DNA of 64,000 bases, taken from positions 1 through 64,000 of the forward strand of contig JBGVRX010000026.1 in assembly GCA_045128835.1 (NCBI GenBank), in the 5' to 3' direction. The notes below the pieces were generated by a model that was not told where the DNA came from, made no database searches, and was given only the letters and a program-made list of their open reading frames with translations. The position numbers and the translations under genes are program-made. Below, one piece after another: positions 15,903 through 23,715 of the stretch; positions within the stretch are counted from its first letter, which is position 1, and every line of letters begins with the position of its first letter. The DNA comes from CALVUJ01 sp045128835 (GTDB lineage Bacteria; Bacillota_I; Bacilli_A; RFN20; DUOF01).

Positions 15903-17561
15903 ATGGCTATCGATATTGTTAAAAAGTTTTGGGATAAGCTTAGCCTTCGTCATGATAATTTGGGAAGAGATGATGCTTTCTATGCAATATTCAATAATGG
16001 ATTTACTAAAGCGAATATGAAAGTTGATCACCTTACAAAAGTTGTTATAAGAGAATGTGATGAAGAGTGTTTGAAAAAAATCGAAGATGGTTTAGTAGCT
16101 CTAGATATTATTACTAGAGCTCCTAAGCAATTCTTAAAAACTGACTATGAAATTATTCCTGTAGAATTAGCTAAGAAAACTGGAACTGCTTCTATTAAAC
16201 ATTTATCAAGTCACTCACATCTTATAAGTAGGGTTGATGAGGATGGAATGGTTGTTCCTACTCGTATTTTGACTGGTTTATCAGATGATAATATTGCATT
16301 ATATGAAAATATTTTCGTTAAATCATTAATCATTAACTTAACTACATTCTTTGATAGAAGATTTAGTGAATTGTTAGATGATGTAGATTTTTCTTCTTTG
16401 ACACTTTTGAAAAATAAGACTAATTTCCATGTAAAGAACTCTAGAGTTGATTTTGAAATGAAACTAGATATCGTAACAGATAACTTCAATAAGGATGACC
16501 TTATGAAAATGGATGATATTTTAAGAAGAGTTGCTTGGATTAAAAGAACACTAGGAAGAGTTTATAGTAGTCAATTTATGAGAACTTTGGCAGATTGTAG
16601 ACCAATTGTAGGTGCAATTAAGAGAACAAACATTATTACTAAAGAGCCTAACTATAATATTTGTTATCATTTATGGAACTATATTAGTTCATATGAGGGA
16701 ATGGTTCTGGATTTTAGAGTTGAACAGATTCCTATCCCACTTAATGACAAATATAAAAGAAAGATGAGCAAAGCTATGATGTATATGTATGCAGCAGTAG
16801 ATGCTTGTCAAAAAGATAATGAAAAGTATGTAGAGGCTTTGAAAAAATCTATAAATCTTGTTATTAGGAAGAGTAAGATTAAAAAGATTAAAAGAGTTAT
16901 GGATAATAACGAAACCATAGAAATAGAAAATGAGGAAGATCCATATATCTTTGGTGCAGATAAGCAAAAGACATTAGAAAAACTTATTCAAGAAAAAGAA
17001 TATTTAAAACAACAATTAGTTATTACTAAAGAGAAGAACAGACAAAGAGAAATCGAACTTAGAGAGATTGAAAAAGAAAAACAAGAATATATCAGACTAA
17101 AACAACAAGAGATTGAAGACTTGTTAAAACAAAAATCGGAATCTCGTAAGGAAATGATGAGAAGAGCAAGAATACAAAAAGAAAAAGATATTATTGCTCA
17201 AGAATCTAAAATGGTTAAAAAGGTTAGAGATCGTAAGTATGTCGTTGAGTCTCGTATTAGAGAACTTGAATCTAAGATTAAAATTTGTAAGAGTAACATT
17301 GAAAAGAGTGGTGGAACTATTTTCATGTTAAAACAAGAGATTAACAATAAGGTTAATGTCGAGGCTAATAAAAAAGAAATTAGAGAAATTAAAAAGAATC
17401 AAGTTCTATGGAAAGATACTATTGAAAAATGCAAAAAGAAGATTAAAACTTGTGATAAGAAGGTTGCAGAAATCGAAGCAAGAGTTGAACAACTTAATAA
17501 GATTAATAAGGCTAAAAGAGCTAAAAGAAAGCAAATTCTTATCGAAAAAAATAGTAAATAG
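15903..17561 (+). CDS. DUF2357-like protein with long coiled coil
   Basis: The 552-residue protein has an N-terminal globular region (1-330) resembling DUF2357 partners of McrB-like ATPases: SRVDEDGMVVPTRIL, IALYENIFVKSLI, then LRRVAWIKRTLGRVY and ITKEPNYNICYHLWNYI. In DUF2357 proteins a PD-(D/E)XK nuclease domain usually follows; here I see no such motif and residues 350-552 are instead a long, Lys/Glu-rich coiled coil. It would be the McrC-position partner of the preceding AAA+ protein but without an evident nuclease. The spacing to the AAA+ gene is 18 bp, with GGGAGG before the ATG. Family assignment is by eye and moderate. Confidence 0.6.
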   Translation: MAIDIVKKFWDKLSLRHDNLGRDDAFYAIFNNGFTKANMKVDHLTKVVIRECDEECLKKIEDGLVALDIITRAPKQFLKTDYEIIPVELAKKTGTASIKHLSSHSHLISRVDEDGMVVPTRILTGLSDDNIALYENIFVKSLIINLTTFFDRRFSELLDDVDFSSLTLLKNKTNFHVKNSRVDFEMKLDIVTDNFNKDDLMKMDDILRRVAWIKRTLGRVYSSQFMRTLADCRPIVGAIKRTNIITKEPNYNICYHLWNYISSYEGMVLDFRVEQIPIPLNDKYKRKMSKAMMYMYAAVDACQKDNEKYVEALKKSINLVIRKSKIKKIKRVMDNNETIEIENEEDPYIFGADKQKTLEKLIQEKEYLKQQLVITKEKNRQREIELREIEKEKQEYIRLKQQEIEDLLKQKSESRKEMMRRARIQKEKDIIAQESKMVKKVRDRKYVVESRIRELESKIKICKSNIEKSGGTIFMLKQEINNKVNVEANKKEIREIKKNQVLWKDTIEKCKKKIKTCDKKVAEIEARVEQLNKINKAKRAKRKQILIEKNSK

Positions 17562-17588
17562 TTTAAAAATCAAAAAAAATACTACAAG

Positions 17589-17614
17589 AAAGGTGTCAAA
17601 ACACCTTTTTTTTT
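17589..17614 (+). terminator. Rho-independent terminator of the SipW/AAA operon
   Basis: AAAGGTGT (17589-17596), loop CAAA, ACACCTTT (17601-17608) and a long T run. It closes the five-gene unit 11968-17561. Confidence 0.93.
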
Positions 17615-17623
17615 CGCATTTTA

Positions 17624-17652
17624 TTGTTATTTTATTTTCTGTTTTATATAAT
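17624..17652 (+). promoter_or_regulatory. SigA-type promoter of the membrane hydrolase gene
   Basis: TTGTTA (17624-17629), 17-bp spacer, TATAAT (17647-17652). Predicted start near 17659, giving a leader of about 206 nt. Confidence 0.75.
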
Positions 17653-17658
17653 GAAATT

Positions 17659-17864
17659 GTAGTTAAAGTCTTAAATAAATATTGATTATTGGAAAAAAGA
17701 ATAATACGAAAGGTTGGTGAATAAGGTAATTCTTATTCTTTTTAGAAGATATAGTAAAGAGAGGAATTGTAAAAGGGGTTTTACAGTTTGTGTCTCAAAA
17801 AAATTGGTTTCGATTAAAAAAACAAAAAAAGATTAAAATAAAAGAGAAAGGATGAAAAGGTTTT
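17659..17864 (+). promoter_or_regulatory. Long structured 5' leader of the hydrolase gene
   Basis: The untranslated leader holds two inverted repeats: AAAAAGAATAA (17694-17704) with TTATTCTTTTT (17733-17743), and TGTAAAA (17768-17774) with TTTTACA (17779-17785) around GGGG. No riboswitch class is recognised. The last 30 bases are purine-rich and contain the GAAAGGATGAAAAGG ribosome binding region. Confidence 0.45.
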
Positions 17865-20069
17865 ATGAAAAAAACGCTAGAGAAAATTTTTAAACAACCT
17901 CTATGGTTATTATCAGCTTGTATGATAATTGTTATAGTATTTAGTTTGTTTGCTAATTTTGCAAATACTTCAGCGTGGGGCGTAAAAGTAACTAAAGTTA
18001 ACTTCGACACTAAGAGTGATGCAATCACTGGCTTAATGGTTGGCGAGTATGAAGGTAATATGGAAGGTTTACTTTATACACCTAGAGGATGTGACGCTGA
18101 AAACCCATGTCCTGTAATTGTTACAACACATGGTTATTTAAATTCAAAAGAAATGCAAGATGCTCCTGCAATTGAATTATCAAAGAGAGGATACATCGTT
18201 CTTGCATTAGATATGTATGATCACGGTGAATCAACTTGGAATACACCTGCATCATTTAGTTTCTATCCAACATCAGTATATGATGCTGCTAAATGGGCTT
18301 ATGAACAAGAATTCACTTTGAAAGATGCTGCTGGCAACGGTATGATCGCTGTTAGTGGTCACTCAATGGGTGGTTTTTCTACTCAAATGGCTGTATTAAT
18401 GGATGAATTGGCTTATAAATATGGTCAAGGTCATCGTAAAATCGCTGTAAGCTTATCAGTAGGTTCTGACTTCCGTTACACTTACTTCTATGCTGCAAGT
18501 GGTGCAGAAGGAGAAACAAAAGCACAAATGACTGCAAATTTAGTTAATGCTTTTGCTACTAGATCTTCTGGTATGATTATTGCTCATTTTGATGAGTTCT
18601 TTGGAAATACTGAATCAACTAATACAGTTACTTATAAGAACTTTATTGAGACTGCTGATGGTAAATTATTCTTAGGAAACGGAACTAATTTAGGAGAAGA
18701 CACTGAATATGTAGAAGGTAAATTCTATGAAGTGGCTGCTGGTGGAACAAGAGTTATTTATACTCCTTATGAAATTCACCCTTGGAACCATTTCTCTACT
18801 GAAACAACTTCTTATATGATAGATTTCTATGGTCAAGCTTTTGATTATCAATTAGAAAAAGCTGGTTTAACTGAGGCATTTGATGCTAAAGATGTTAGCG
18901 GTCAAACTTGGTGGTTAAAAGAAGCATTTGAATTTGTTGCTCTAATTGCTTTATTAGGTGCAGTAATTCCTGCTTTTAACTTATTAATGCAAATTCCTTT
19001 CTTCGCTGCAGTAAAAACAGAAGAAGAAACAAAAGAAGAAACTCCTGCTGAAGAAAAAGTAGAAGTTAAAAAAGAAATTTCAAAAGGTAAGAAAATTGGG
19101 TTAGCTGTAACTGCTTTAGTTACTTCATTAATTCCAGCATATTTCTTCCAAACATTCATTAACAGAGGTGCTAAACTTGCTGAATTTGCTACTTTAGCAG
19201 AATGGATTATCCGTGTATGTGCTGTTGTTGTAATCGGTGCTTGGTTAATCTACTTAGGTGTTAAAATGGTTAAAGGTGATGAAAACGAAGAAAACGCACG
19301 TGCTGCTGCATGGGGTGCAACTAAAGGTTCAATCATCATTTCTGCTTTTGCACTAGTATTAAGATTTGCTGTTACTGATTTAGCAAAAGGATTAAAGACT
19401 AGTTATTGGTTCAATGCTCCAACAGCTAACGATATTGGTTATTGGGCATTAATCGCTGCTTCTATTTCTTTACTTGTAATTGCTATCGTTCATTTCACAG
19501 CTAGAAGAAGAGATGGCGTTACAATGAAAGATTATGGATTGAAAGCAAACTTCAAACAAATCTTATTAGCTTTATTAATTTCTGTAATTTTATTTGTAGG
19601 AATTTATGCAGTAGTATTCTTAATTGAATTCGTATTCAATACAGACTTTAGATTATGGGTATATGCAATCAAATCATTTGAATGGCACCACTTCGTATCA
19701 TTCTTAAGATATGTTCCAATTTACTTCATATTCTACTTTGTAAATAGTATTGTTGTTGCATCTAATACAAAAGATGTAAAAGGATGGAAAGGTTATGCTT
19801 ACGCAATAACTTTAAATATTGGTGGTTTAGTATTATTACTAGCTCTTCAATATGGTAGATTGTTCTTAATGGGACAAGCTGCACTTCCTTCATTAGCTCT
19901 TAATGCTATCTTATTATTTGGTTTAGTACCTTCATTAGCAGTAGCTGCAATCTTTGCTAAGAAGTTTGCTGAAAAAACAAATAATATTTGGACAAGTGCA
20001 TTCTTCAATACATTATTATTTACTATGATTGCTATTGCTAATACAGCTATTTATTTATTATCAATGTAA
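17865..20069 (+). CDS. Membrane alpha/beta hydrolase fused to multi-TM domain
   Basis: The 734-residue protein has an N-terminal membrane anchor (about 13-34), an extracellular alpha/beta hydrolase domain (about 50-345) and a C-terminal region with about nine membrane helices (350-734), interrupted by an acidic Glu/Lys loop (about 386-410). The hydrolase has PVIVTTHGY (oxyanion region), the nucleophile elbow SGHSMGG with S167, and EIHPWNHF near residue 308 as the likely catalytic histidine. The fold resembles dienelactone-hydrolase-like esterases. Substrate is unknown; surface lipid or peptide esters are possible. Codon use (TTC, ATC, AAC rich) suggests high expression. It stands alone between its own promoter and terminator. 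Confidence 0.8.
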   Translation: MKKTLEKIFKQPLWLLSACMIIVIVFSLFANFANTSAWGVKVTKVNFDTKSDAITGLMVGEYEGNMEGLLYTPRGCDAENPCPVIVTTHGYLNSKEMQDAPAIELSKRGYIVLALDMYDHGESTWNTPASFSFYPTSVYDAAKWAYEQEFTLKDAAGNGMIAVSGHSMGGFSTQMAVLMDELAYKYGQGHRKIAVSLSVGSDFRYTYFYAASGAEGETKAQMTANLVNAFATRSSGMIIAHFDEFFGNTESTNTVTYKNFIETADGKLFLGNGTNLGEDTEYVEGKFYEVAAGGTRVIYTPYEIHPWNHFSTETTSYMIDFYGQAFDYQLEKAGLTEAFDAKDVSGQTWWLKEAFEFVALIALLGAVIPAFNLLMQIPFFAAVKTEEETKEETPAEEKVEVKKEISKGKKIGLAVTALVTSLIPAYFFQTFINRGAKLAEFATLAEWIIRVCAVVVIGAWLIYLGVKMVKGDENEENARAAAWGATKGSIIISAFALVLRFAVTDLAKGLKTSYWFNAPTANDIGYWALIAASISLLVIAIVHFTARRRDGVTMKDYGLKANFKQILLALLISVILFVGIYAVVFLIEFVFNTDFRLWVYAIKSFEWHHFVSFLRYVPIYFIFYFVNSIVVASNTKDVKGWKGYAYAITLNIGGLVLLLALQYGRLFLMGQAALPSLALNAILLFGLVPSLAVAAIFAKKFAEKTNNIWTSAFFNTLLFTMIAIANTAIYLLSM

Positions 20070-20090
20070 TAAATCGTAATTAATAATTTT

Positions 20091-20125
20091 AAAAGGAGTC
20101 TTAAAAAAAGGCTCCTTTTCTTTTA
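20091..20125 (+). terminator. Rho-independent terminator
   Basis: AAAAGGAG (20091-20098) pairs with CTCCTTTT (20112-20119), followed by CTTTTA. It ends the hydrolase transcript. Confidence 0.8.
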
Positions 20126-20187
20126 TTTTTATTATAGTTATTATATTCTATTAGTAGATTACAAGTATTCAAGTGAGGGTATTTATT

Positions 20188-20577
20188 ATGGATGGAATGG
20201 AATTGAAATTAGCGCATTTACATTATTTAGATGGTAATTTATATGAGGCTATTAGATGTTTGAATAAAAGTGCAGATAAATATTTTGCTACTGATTTAGG
20301 ACTTGATAAAGATCCATTTTGGAAGACTTTAGCAAAGCATGTTTATTTAGCTGTTATTTTAAATGATTTTCATAAAGGGAATGAAGTTAAAAATAGCAGT
20401 TTAATTGAAAGGTTTTCTAATCTTGATACAGTGAAAAATGATATTAAAGAATTTTGCGAGCAATTTGCTAATAGTAATTCTATTACTTTTATCCCATATT
20501 TAGAGAAAAGTACAGATAATATGCTTAGTAGTGCGATGGGAATTATTGTAGAGGGAATAAAAAAACATATTTTATAA
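20188..20577 (+). CDS. Hypothetical 129-aa cytosolic protein
   Basis: A small soluble alpha-helical protein. The N-terminal part (ELKLAHLHYLDGNLYEAIRCLNKSAD) looks like one tetratricopeptide-type helix pair. The segment DPFWKTLAKHVYLAVILNDF faintly recalls the DPFWExxA stretch of VirD4/TraG coupling ATPases, but there are no ATPase motifs and the protein is far too short, so I do not assign it. I prefer ATG 20188 (GAGGGT 7 bp upstream) over the GTG at 20173. Confidence 0.6.
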   Translation: MDGMELKLAHLHYLDGNLYEAIRCLNKSADKYFATDLGLDKDPFWKTLAKHVYLAVILNDFHKGNEVKNSSLIERFSNLDTVKNDIKEFCEQFANSNSITFIPYLEKSTDNMLSSAMGIIVEGIKKHIL

Positions 20578-20622
20578 TTTATAGTCTAACATTATTGTGT
20601 TAATATATTAATGGTGATTGGT

Positions 20623-21363
20623 ATGCAACAATATTTTGCTAAAGATAAGATTAATAATAGTTTTGTTCTTGATGAACAAGACCTTTTTCATATAGAAAAA
20701 GTAATGAGAATGAAAGATAACGATGTTGTTTATGTAGTATACAACGAAATAATACATGAAGCCTTTGTTAAATTTAATAAAGGAAAACTAAGTATAGAAG
20801 CAGGTAGAGAGACTGCAATAAATAATGAATTAAACTGTAATATAACATTAATTTATGGTTTACCAAAAGGCGATAAGTTTGAATTTGTAGTGCAAAAAGC
20901 AACAGAACTTGGAGTTACTACAATTGTTCCATACGCTGCTAGTAGAAGTGTAAGCGTTATTTCTAAAGAAAAAGAAGGTAAAAAATTAGAAAGATGGAAT
21001 AAGATTGCTAAAGAAGCAAGCGAACAATCTAAAAGAAATAAGTTAGTTAAAGTAGAAAAGGTTTGTGATGAGGATAGCATTCTAAATTATAAATCTAAGT
21101 TAAATCTTATAGCCTATGAAGATGTAAGTAGTGAAGGATGTAATAAGTTGTTTAATTTATTAAGTAAAAAATTAGATAGTATTACTTTAGTTGTAGGTCC
21201 AGAAGGTGGCTTTGAACAAAGAGAAGTAGATAATTTAGTTAATAATGGTTTTGAGGTTGTTTCATTAGGAAAGAGAATTTTAAGAAGTGAAACAGCGCCT
21301 TTATTTTTAATGAGTATTATTAGCTATATGTATGAGTGTGGTGATATTAATGAAGAAATTTAA
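20623..21363 (+). CDS. rsmE: 16S rRNA m3U1498 methyltransferase RsmE
   Basis: RsmE methylates N3 of U1498 in 16S rRNA. The 246-residue protein has the N-terminal PUA-like domain and a SPOUT (trefoil-knot) domain with GLPKGDKFEFVVQKATELGV, the SAM-knot VVGPEGGFEQREVD and the ending LGKRILRSETAPLFLMSII, all RsmE hallmarks. Start at ATG 20623 (MQQYF) as in other RsmE proteins; the upstream ATG at 20611 lies within the GGTGAT binding site. It overlaps mtaB by 14 bp, the same rsmE-mtaB pair as in B. subtilis (yqeU-yqeV). Confidence 0.96.
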   Translation: MQQYFAKDKINNSFVLDEQDLFHIEKVMRMKDNDVVYVVYNEIIHEAFVKFNKGKLSIEAGRETAINNELNCNITLIYGLPKGDKFEFVVQKATELGVTTIVPYAASRSVSVISKEKEGKKLERWNKIAKEASEQSKRNKLVKVEKVCDEDSILNYKSKLNLIAYEDVSSEGCNKLFNLLSKKLDSITLVVGPEGGFEQREVDNLVNNGFEVVSLGKRILRSETAPLFLMSIISYMYECGDINEEI

Positions 21364-22669
21364 GGTTGTTACGTTAGGATGTAAGGTTAATTCTTATGAA
21401 TCAGAAGCTGTAGCTAATATTTTTGAAAGCAATGGTTATGTAAGAAGTGAAAAAGATGCAGATGTTATCATTATAAATACTTGTAGTGTTACATCTACTA
21501 GTGATAGTAAGTCTAGACAAAAAATAAGACATGAAATTAAGGATAATCCAAATTCGATTGTGTGTGTTATGGGTTGTTACAGTCAAGTAAATGCTGAGGA
21601 AGCCAGTAAAATTGACGGTGTTTCAATTGTAATAGGAACGAAGTATAGAAGTAGTCTTTATGAACTTGTGAAGGAATATGAGCAAAATAGGGCCAAAACA
21701 ATTAAAATTGAAGATAGTAATACATTCAAGAAGTTTGAAGATTTAAACGTTATCGATTATTTTTCCAATACAAGGGCCTATTTAAAGATTCAGGATGGGT
21801 GTAATAACTTCTGTAGTTATTGTATAATTCCTTATACTAGAGGTAGAGTAAGATCTAAAGATAGAGACTTAATTATAAATGAAGCTAACAATCTTGTTAA
21901 AAGAGGATATAAGGAATTAGTTCTAACAGGTATTCATACTGGTGGCTATGGAATAGATTTAGAAAATTATAGATTTGAAGATTTACTAAAGGATATGGCA
22001 AAAGAGGTTGAAGGAATAGATAGGATTAGAATTTCTTCAATTGAGATTCATGAATTAAATGATGAAGTTATTGAAATTATGAAGAATAATAAAATGTTTG
22101 TTAATCATTTCCATATTCCTCTTCAAACAGGATGTGATGTTATTTTAAAAAGAATGAATAGAAAATATGATATTAAATATTTTATGGAAAGAGCAAATAA
22201 GATTAAAGAGTCGTTTGATAATTGTAATTTGACTACTGATGTTATTGTAGGTTTCCCTGGAGAAACGGATGAGAATTTTAAAGAAACGTGTGAGAATATT
22301 AGAAAGATTGGTTTTACTAAAATACACGTATTTCCATTTTCAAGTAGAAAAGGCACTGTAGCGGCATCTCTTCCTAATCAAATTAATGGTAATGTAAAGA
22401 AACAAAGAGTTAATGAATTAATTGCTTTATCTAAGGAATTAGGGCTAAATTATTATAGTAAATTTATTGGTGAGAAGATTGAAGTTTTATTTGAAACATA
22501 TGATAATGAAAGTAAGATGTTGTCTGGTTATACAAGTAATTATATTAAGGTTAATTGTTATGGTGATGAGTCATTAATAAACAGTATTTCGACAGTTAAA
22601 CTTGTAGAATTAATTGAAAAAGACAATGATTATGAAATGAAAGGAGAATTAATTAATGAATTACGCTAA
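21350..22669 (+). CDS. mtaB: tRNA t6A37 methylthiotransferase MtaB
   Basis: MtaB converts t6A37 to ms2t6A37 in tRNAs decoding ANN codons. The 439-residue protein shows the N-terminal UPF0004 domain with TLGCKVNSYESEA, NTCSVT and MGCYSQ cysteines, the radical SAM motif C-x3-C-x2-C in DGCNNFCSYCIIPYTRGRVRS, and a C-terminal TRAM domain (SGYTSNYIKVNC). The TLGCKVN start distinguishes MtaB from MiaB. The ATG at 21350 lies inside the end of rsmE, preceded by GGTGAT. It overlaps deoC by 14 bp. Confidence 0.96.
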   Translation: MKKFKVVTLGCKVNSYESEAVANIFESNGYVRSEKDADVIIINTCSVTSTSDSKSRQKIRHEIKDNPNSIVCVMGCYSQVNAEEASKIDGVSIVIGTKYRSSLYELVKEYEQNRAKTIKIEDSNTFKKFEDLNVIDYFSNTRAYLKIQDGCNNFCSYCIIPYTRGRVRSKDRDLIINEANNLVKRGYKELVLTGIHTGGYGIDLENYRFEDLLKDMAKEVEGIDRIRISSIEIHELNDEVIEIMKNNKMFVNHFHIPLQTGCDVILKRMNRKYDIKYFMERANKIKESFDNCNLTTDVIVGFPGETDENFKETCENIRKIGFTKIHVFPFSSRKGTVAASLPNQINGNVKKQRVNELIALSKELGLNYYSKFIGEKIEVLFETYDNESKMLSGYTSNYIKVNCYGDESLINSISTVKLVELIEKDNDYEMKGELINELR

Positions 22670-23327
22670 TTATATTGATCACACTTTATTAAAAGCAGAC
22701 GCTACTGAAAAGGATATTAAAAAACTTTGTAAGGAAGCTAAGGAATATGAATTCTTTAGTGTATGTATTAATCCATGTTATGTTAAATATGCAAGAAAAT
22801 GCTTAAAAGGTAGTAATGTTAAAGTGTGTACTGTTATTGGGTTTCCATTAGGAGCAAATAATACTAAAGTGAAATTATTTGAAGCTAAGAAAGCAATTGC
22901 TGATGGAGCAGATGAAATCGATGTAGTATTCAATATCGGTAAATTTAAAGAGAAAAAATATACATACGTTGGTAAAGAATTAGCTAAGATTGTAGATCTA
23001 TGTAACAAGAAAGTTTTGGTTAAAGTTATAATTGAAACATGTTATTTAACTAAGGAAGAAATCTTAAAGGCCTGCGAGCTTGTATACGAATGTGGAGTTG
23101 ATTTTGTTAAAACATCTACTGGTTTTGGTACGAATGGTGCTCAAGTAGAAGATGTAAGATTAATGAAAGAAGCATGTAAAGATAAACTTAAAATAAAAGC
23201 CAGTGGTGGGATTAAAACTCTTGCTCAAGTAGAACAATTCATTTTGGCTGGAGCAGAAAGAATTGGTACTTCTAGTGGTATTAATATTGTTAAAGAGGGA
23301 ATGGAAGAAAAAAATAGTCATAATTAA
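22656..23327 (+). CDS. deoC: Deoxyribose-phosphate aldolase
   Basis: DeoC cleaves 2-deoxyribose-5-phosphate to glyceraldehyde-3-phosphate and acetaldehyde. The 223-residue protein has IDHTLLKADAT, VCTVIGFPLG, DEIDVVFNIG (catalytic Asp region), the Schiff-base lysine in VDFVKTSTGFG, and the phosphate-binding KASGGIKT and GAERIGTSSG. It overlaps mtaB, with AAAGGAG before the ATG. Together with deoB (29398) in this window it indicates salvage of deoxynucleosides. Confidence 0.97.
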   Translation: MNYANYIDHTLLKADATEKDIKKLCKEAKEYEFFSVCINPCYVKYARKCLKGSNVKVCTVIGFPLGANNTKVKLFEAKKAIADGADEIDVVFNIGKFKEKKYTYVGKELAKIVDLCNKKVLVKVIIETCYLTKEEILKACELVYECGVDFVKTSTGFGTNGAQVEDVRLMKEACKDKLKIKASGGIKTLAQVEQFILAGAERIGTSSGINIVKEGMEEKNSHN

Positions 23328-23357
23328 TTAGTTTTTTTGTCAAAAAAATTAATTTTT
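23326..23357 (+). terminator. AT-rich terminator of rsmE-mtaB-deoC
   Basis: AATTAGTTTTTTT (23326-23338) pairs with AAAAAAATTAATT (23342-23354) with one G-U pair and loop GTC, followed by Ts. Confidence 0.6.
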
Positions 23358-23358
23358 A

Positions 23359-23387
23359 TTGATTTTCTCTGTTTACTTCTATATAAT
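23359..23387 (+). promoter_or_regulatory. SigA promoter of rpsU
   Basis: TTGATT (23359-23364), 17-bp spacer, TATAAT (23382-23387). The predicted leader of rpsU is about 35 nt. Confidence 0.75.
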
Positions 23388-23428
23388 CATAGATGGTTAG
23401 CTAATTTGCTTCAGAGGGAGGGACACAA

Positions 23429-23608
23429 ATGCCAAAAATAGCAGTACGCGATAATGAAAATTTAGACGATGCACTACGTCGTTTTAAAAGATCAGTATCA
23501 AAGGCAGGGACTCTTGCTGCAGTGAAGAAGCGCGAATTCTATGTTAAGCCTGGTGTAAAACGTAAGTTAAAATCACTAGAAGCTCGTAAAAACAAAAGAA
23601 GAGACTAA
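23429..23608 (+). CDS. rpsU: Small ribosomal subunit protein bS21
   Basis: This 59-residue gene encodes ribosomal protein S21: MPKIAVRDNENLDDALRRFK followed by the basic region RSVSKAGTLAAVKKREFYVK and a Lys/Arg-rich tail, all diagnostic. A strong GAGGGAGGG binding site lies 8 bp before the ATG. It is monocistronic, between its own promoter and a textbook terminator. In B. subtilis rpsU likewise lies downstream of the dnaK-mtaB block. Confidence 0.98.
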   Translation: MPKIAVRDNENLDDALRRFKRSVSKAGTLAAVKKREFYVKPGVKRKLKSLEARKNKRRD

Positions 23609-23615
23609 TTAAGGG

Positions 23616-23638
23616 AATGACCGAAAGGTCATTTTTTT
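23616..23638 (+). terminator. Rho-independent terminator of rpsU
   Basis: AATGACC, GAAA tetraloop, GGTCATT and seven Ts (stem 23616-23622 with 23627-23633). Confidence 0.95.
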
Positions 23639-23715
23639 ATTTCTTATTTCTTTTCTTTATATAATATGTTTTTCTTTTGCTAAATAATATATAATTTTTA
23701 ATGAGGGATATGTTT

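Noticed and set aside
17717..17836. GTG-started 39-codon frame in the hydrolase leader, a possible leader peptide
   Set aside because: AAAGG is too close to the GTG, the composition is that of AT-rich untranslated DNA, and nothing links it to attenuation.
20188..20577. Fragment of a VirD4/TraG coupling ATPase
   Set aside because: Only a DPFWxxxA-like string matches; no Walker motifs, and the gene has its own binding site and normal composition.
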